35,162 bases of DNA, from the NCBI GenBank assembly GCA_005880695.1, contig VBGR01000051.1, positions 1-35,162 of the forward strand. Direction: 5' to 3'. A model generated the notes under the pieces. That model searched no databases and had not been told where the DNA came from. It saw nothing but the letters and a program-made list of their open reading frames with translations. Made by a program: the position numbers and the translations under genes. This document shows, one piece after another, positions 31,977 to 35,162 of this stretch (positions are counted from its first letter, which is position 1; the number at the start of each line of letters is the position of its first letter). Source of the DNA: Chloroflexota bacterium (GTDB lineage Bacteria > Chloroflexota > Dormibacteria > Dormibacterales > Dormibacteraceae).

Positions 31977-32300
31977 CTGACCGGCAGCGGGTACGTCGCG
32001 CTTGGCCTGGGCGCGTTCTTACTGGCCTGCGCCCTCCACTACCTGGGCTGGGTCCGCTACCTCCGAACACCTCTCCACTCCCCCGATCTCGAGCTCCGCG
32101 GCCGCGCCCTGGTCCGCTGGGCGAAGGTGACCGGCGCCTGGGGGGCGGTCGCGATACTCCTGGCGCTGGCCTGGGTGGTGTCCTTCTCAGCCGCTCACGC
32201 TCCCGGCTACGCCTGGGTCGCCCCGCCTGTCGGCTTGCTGGCGGGCTCCGGCCTCCCGCTCCAGGTCCTGCTGCCGCGGATCAGCCGGGCGGCGCGATAG
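31977..32300 (+). CDS. Small three-segment membrane protein with CTG start
   Basis: An open frame of 107 residues with no ATG, GTG or TTG at its head. It starts at CTG (31977), 13 bases after the rpmB stop, with TTAAGG just upstream. The product has three hydrophobic segments: GYVALGLGAFLLACALHYLGW, VTGAWGAVAILLALAWVVSFS, and VAPPVGLLAGSGLPLQVLL. Short basic stretches lie between them (RGRALVRWAK) and at the C-terminus (RISRAAR). It fills the rpmB-deacetylase gap and overlaps the deacetylase stop tail-to-tail by 20 bp. I do not recognise the family. Confidence 0.6.
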   Translation: MTGSGYVALGLGAFLLACALHYLGWVRYLRTPLHSPDLELRGRALVRWAKVTGAWGAVAILLALAWVVSFSAAHAPGYAWVAPPVGLLAGSGLPLQVLLPRISRAAR

Positions 32301-33381
32301 CCGCCGCGATCGCGAGGTCCACGGCGGGCCAGATGCGCTCCTGGAGCTCGGCCGGCGGCGGGTAGCTCTCGGGGTCGAGCAGGTGCTGGGCCCGTTGCGG
32401 CTGGCCGGTCATCTCGGCGAAGAGCAGCGTCCAGGCCCTCGGCACTACCTCTTCCACGGCATAACCGCCGCCGCCGAGCGCCACCCAGCGGCCTTCGCAG
32501 AGCTCGTCCGCGAGGTCGTGGAAGCGGCGCCCGACAGGAGGCCAGATCCGCGTCGAGCAGCGCAGGTCCGCCAGGGGATCCAGGAGGTGGGTGTCGCAGC
32601 CGTCCTGCGTCAAGAGGACTGTCGGATGAAAGCGCCGGACCCGCTCCGGAACGACGGCGTCGAAGGCCTTTAGCCACGGCTCGTCCCAGGTGTACCGGGG
32701 GAAGGGCACATTGACCAGGGCCGAGCCCGCCTCTTCGCTGCCGCCGCTGCCGGGGAAGAAGTCGTGGCCGACCTCGGGCATGAAGTACTTGCCGTGGAGG
32801 CTCAGCGTGAGGACGTCAGGCTGCTCCTCGAAGGCGGCCTGGGTGCCGTCCCCATGGTGGACGTCCACGTCGACGACCGCCACCCGATGGCCCTGCTCCC
32901 GCAGCCAGGCGGCCGCCACCGCAACGTCGTTGTAAACGCAAAAGCCGGAGCTCTGATGGCGCATCGCATGATGCAGGCCACCGGCCGGGTTGAAGGCATG
33001 CCGCGCCCGTCCGGAGTGGACCAGCTCGGCCGCCTGCAGGCTGCCGCCGGCGATCAGCGCCGAAGCCTCGTGCATGTTCTCGAAGACCGGATTGTCGGGG
33101 TGCGCGAAACCGGACCGGACGACGTCGACCAGCTCCGCCCGACCCAGGTCGGCGCCGTGGCCGAGCTTGCGCACCAGTTCGACGTAGTCGAGGTCATGGA
33201 CCAGCGCCAGCTCGGCGTCGGTCGCCAGGCGCGGCGTGACCAGCTCGGCCTGATCCAGCAGCCCCGACCTACCCATCTCTTCGACGGCGAGCTTGACGCG
33301 GCGGGGCTGCAGAGGGTGCCAGTCGGCGTGCCGGTAGGCGAGGAAGGAATCGTCGTAAACCAGCGCCACGGAGCCGCTCAC
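32281..33381 (-). CDS. Histone deacetylase superfamily protein (AcuC-like)
   Basis: A 366-residue zinc deacetylase. His137-His138 (GGLHHAM) form the charge relay. DVDVHHGDGT (Asp173, His175) and the Asp in DGCDTHLLDP are the zinc ligands, and the Tyr in GGGGYAV stabilises the transition state. It removes acetyl groups from lysines or from small amines such as acetylpolyamines. AcuC activates acetyl-CoA synthetase in Bacillus. Its target here is unknown. The GTG at 33381 is the start. The gene is divergent from hutI with 17 bp between starts. Confidence 0.93.
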   Translation of the reverse strand: MSGSVALVYDDSFLAYRHADWHPLQPRRVKLAVEEMGRSGLLDQAELVTPRLATDAELALVHDLDYVELVRKLGHGADLGRAELVDVVRSGFAHPDNPVFENMHEASALIAGGSLQAAELVHSGRARHAFNPAGGLHHAMRHQSSGFCVYNDVAVAAAWLREQGHRVAVVDVDVHHGDGTQAAFEEQPDVLTLSLHGKYFMPEVGHDFFPGSGGSEEAGSALVNVPFPRYTWDEPWLKAFDAVVPERVRRFHPTVLLTQDGCDTHLLDPLADLRCSTRIWPPVGRRFHDLADELCEGRWVALGGGGYAVEEVVPRAWTLLFAEMTGQPQRAQHLLDPESYPPPAELQERIWPAVDLAIAAAIAPPG

Positions 33382-33386
33382 TTGCC

Positions 33387-33393
33387 TACTCTA
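33387..33393. promoter_or_regulatory. Bidirectional promoter core of deacetylase/hutI
   Basis: TACTCT (plus, 33387-33392) ends 6 nt before the hutI GTG. TAGAGT (minus, 33393-33388) ends 6 nt before the deacetylase GTG. Both fit TANNNT and overlap by five bases. The 17-bp gap leaves no room for leaders. Confidence 0.5.
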
Positions 33394-33398
33394 CGCAG

Positions 33399-34613
33399 GT
33401 GATTCAGGCCGACCTGGTCGTCCACGGCATCGGCCAGCTGGTCACCGGCGAGGCCGTCCAGGGCGAAGGCCCGCTCGGCCTCCTCGAGCAAGCCGCCGTC
33501 GCCTCCCGCCACGGCCAGATCGTCTGGATGGGCCCGACGGGCCGCTGGACGCGCCGGGTCCGCCTGACCGAGGGCGCGACAGTCGTCGACGCCCACGGCC
33601 GCTGCGTCATCCCGGGCTTCGTGGACTCCCACGTCCACCTCCTCTGGGCGGGGTCCCGTGCTGACGAGCACGCCGCTCGGATCCGCGGCCAGGCGTTCCC
33701 GGCCGGCGGCATCATGCGAAGCGTTCGGGCGACCCGCGAAGCCGGCGAGGAGGACCTGGTCGAGACCGGCCGGCGGCGGCTCAAGTCCTTCCTCCGGCAC
33801 GGCGTCACCACGGTCGAGGCGAAGACCGGCTACGGCTTGTCGGTCGACGCCGAGGAGGCTTTGCTGCGGGCCGCGGCGCGCCTGGCCGCCGAGGGCCCGC
33901 AGGCCGTCGTGCCCACCTTCCTGGGGGCTCACGTGGTGCCCGACGGCGTCGAGCCGCGCGATTACGTGGACGAGATCGTCGAAGTCATGCTCCCTCGCTT
34001 CCGCGGGATGGCCACCTTCTGCGACGCCTGGTCCGACCCAGGCGCGTTCGACGTCGCCCAATGCCGGCGGATCCTGATCCGCGCCGCCGAGCTCGGCTAC
34101 CTGTTGAAGCTGCACGCCGCCCAGCTGGCGCCGGGCGACGGGGTCCGCCTGGCGGTTGAGCTGGGCGCCGCTTCCGTCGACCACGTCCACTTCCTGCGCG
34201 AGGGCGACGCTCGCCTGCTGGCGGTCTCCCAGGTGGTCTGCGTCATCTGCCCGGGAACCTGCATCAACCTCCGCATGGCTACCGAGGGCTCGGCTCGAAC
34301 CCTGGCCGCGGCCGGGGTCCGGCTGGCGATCGCCTCCGACTTCAATCCCGGCACCTCCTGCTCCGAGAACATGTGCCTGACCATCGGGCTGGCCTGCCAG
34401 GAGCTTGGCCTGACGCCCGAGGAGGCGCTCCTCGGCGCGACCCTGGGCGGGGCGCGGGCGCTGCGGGTCTCTCGGCGCTGTGGGTCGCTCCGCCTGGGCA
34501 AGCGCTGCGACTTGAATCTGCTCGACGCCGAGACCTACCTGGACATCCCCTACCGATTCGGAGTCAACCTCGTGACCGACACGATCTGCAACGGTCGGCT
34601 GGTCGCGGCCTAG
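33399..34613 (+). CDS. hutI: Imidazolonepropionase
   Basis: A 404-residue amidohydrolase. It opens imidazolonepropionate to N-formimino-L-glutamate, the third step of histidine breakdown. The zinc site is in VDSHVHLLWAGSR; then GGIMRSVRATREA, KTGYGLSVDAEEAL, LHAAQLAPG, VDHVHFL and ASDFNPGTS follow, as in HutI. The start is GTG at 33399. The ftcD-like gene follows 17 bp later, giving the next step. hutH and hutU are not in the window. Confidence 0.95.
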   Translation: MIQADLVVHGIGQLVTGEAVQGEGPLGLLEQAAVASRHGQIVWMGPTGRWTRRVRLTEGATVVDAHGRCVIPGFVDSHVHLLWAGSRADEHAARIRGQAFPAGGIMRSVRATREAGEEDLVETGRRRLKSFLRHGVTTVEAKTGYGLSVDAEEALLRAAARLAAEGPQAVVPTFLGAHVVPDGVEPRDYVDEIVEVMLPRFRGMATFCDAWSDPGAFDVAQCRRILIRAAELGYLLKLHAAQLAPGDGVRLAVELGAASVDHVHFLREGDARLLAVSQVVCVICPGTCINLRMATEGSARTLAAAGVRLAIASDFNPGTSCSENMCLTIGLACQELGLTPEEALLGATLGGARALRVSRRCGSLRLGKRCDLNLLDAETYLDIPYRFGVNLVTDTICNGRLVAA

Positions 34614-34630
34614 CCTTCGTCAGCCAGCGA

Positions 34631-35162
34631 TTGGACCTGGTCGAGGCAGTTCCGAACTTCTCGGAAGGCCGGCGCCAGGAGGTGCTGGAAGCGATTTCCG
34701 TAGCCGCCGCCACGCCCGGCCATGTGCTCGACCTCGATCCTGATCCGGACCACAACCGCGCCGTCCTGACACTCGCCGGCGGGACGGTCGGGCAGGCGGC
34801 CTTCGCCGCGGTCGAGCGGGCAGTGCAGCTGATCGACCTGGGGCCGCACGCGGGCGTCCATCCACGGGTCGGAGCGGCGGACGTCCTGCCGTTCGTACCC
34901 CTGGGGGCCACGCCGATGGAGGCCTGCGTCAGGCTCGCGCACGAGGTCGGCGAGCTGATCTGGCGGGAGCTGCGTGTCCCTGTCTACTTCTATGGGCGGG
35001 CCGGCCGCCACACGCTGCCGCAAATCCGCTCCGCCGCGCCACCCCCGCCCGACCTGGGGTCCGCCCCCCATCCCACGGCCGGGTTCGCCTGCGTCGGCGC
35101 CCGGCCTTTGCTCGTCGCCTACAACCTCCTCTTGCCCGGCCTGGCAGTGCCGGAGGCTGCCG
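34631..35162 (+). CDS. ftcD: Glutamate formimidoyltransferase (3' end cut by window edge)
   Basis: The open frame runs to the edge. The start DLVEAVPNFSEGRRQEVLEAI is the family signature (VPNFSEG), followed by DPDPDHNRAVLTL, then LIDLGPHAGVHPRVGAADVLPFVPL with the catalytic His, and VPVYFYG. It moves the formimino group of N-formimino-glutamate (the HutI product) to tetrahydrofolate. The likely start is TTG at 34631; there is no clear ribosome site. At least 177 residues are seen of an expected 300 or more. Confidence 0.9.
   Translation, partial: MDLVEAVPNFSEGRRQEVLEAISVAAATPGHVLDLDPDPDHNRAVLTLAGGTVGQAAFAAVERAVQLIDLGPHAGVHPRVGAADVLPFVPLGATPMEACVRLAHEVGELIWRELRVPVYFYGRAGRHTLPQIRSAAPPPPDLGSAPHPTAGFACVGARPLLVAYNLLLPGLAVPEAA

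Noticed and set aside
1..35162. CRISPR array, prophage, IS transposase, rRNA or canonical tRNA genes
   Set aside because: No spaced direct repeats, transposase or phage genes, or rRNA/tRNA structures were seen; the only mobile-like signal is the inverted-repeat element at 20624-20827.

Overview
The window is a gene-dense, GC-rich bacterial chromosome segment. It is ordinary core genome in content, with several unusual features in how its genes start. The order rpmB / asp23-fakA / recG / fabD-acpP-rnc / smc / ftsY / ylxM-ffh-rpsP-khpA-rimM-trmD-rplS-rnhB is recognisably the old cluster known from Bacillus subtilis. Here other genes split it: selD, rsmD, coaD, transporters, SDRs and a prolyl oligopeptidase. 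A SepIVA-like coiled-coil protein next to coaD and the zinc-ribbon L28 and L32 proteins suggest a Gram-positive-side (terrabacterial) lineage such as Chloroflexota, Dormibacterota or a deep actinobacterial relative. The exact phylum is an inference.

Layout. Positions 1-244 hold no clear gene but carry two ArgR-type boxes whose centres are 21 bp apart. Positions 245-6114 (minus strand) are one operon read as ylxM-ffh-rpsP-khpA-rimM-trmD-rplS-rnhB-yraN-NUDIX (SRP, ribosome assembly, RNA modification, RNase HII). Positions 6205-8479 hold a LysM transglycosylase, a membrane cytochrome c, a methyltransferase and a stand-alone Lrp/AsnC ligand-binding protein. Positions 8476-13624 (minus) read small acidic protein-smc-SDR-ftsY. 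Position 13762 starts an MHS-type transporter. Positions 15196-22905 (minus) read recG-selD-rsmD-coaD-sepIVA-like-rpmF-fabD-acpP-rnc-HAD. Positions 22930-28678 (plus) hold a prolyl oligopeptidase, an MFS exporter, an odd SDR and a CPA2 antiporter. Positions 28774-31687 (minus) read asp23-fakA-degV. Positions 31778-32300 (plus) hold rpmB and a small membrane protein. A histone-deacetylase-family gene then faces hutI and the start of a formiminotransferase gene (ftcD), which runs off the right edge.

What stands out. (1) selD has an in-frame TGA at codon 18, exactly where other SelD proteins have the catalytic Cys or Sec, and a SECIS-like hairpin follows at once, so the cell almost certainly makes selenoproteins. 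(2) At least five genes have no ATG, GTG or TTG where the family's N-terminus must begin but do have a CTG: rnc, HAD, MFS-2, ftsY and a small membrane protein. Three of these form a CTGA stop/start overlap. fabD lacks even a CTG at the expected place and may start at ATA. (3) Three divergent gene pairs have only 17-28 bp between start codons. Each has overlapping TANNNT -10 boxes on both strands, 6-10 nt from the start codons, which suggests bidirectional promoters for leaderless or nearly leaderless mRNAs. (4) A roughly 200-bp element with 26-bp inverted ends sits between recG and selD. Convergent genes also overlap at their stop codons, so space is very tight.
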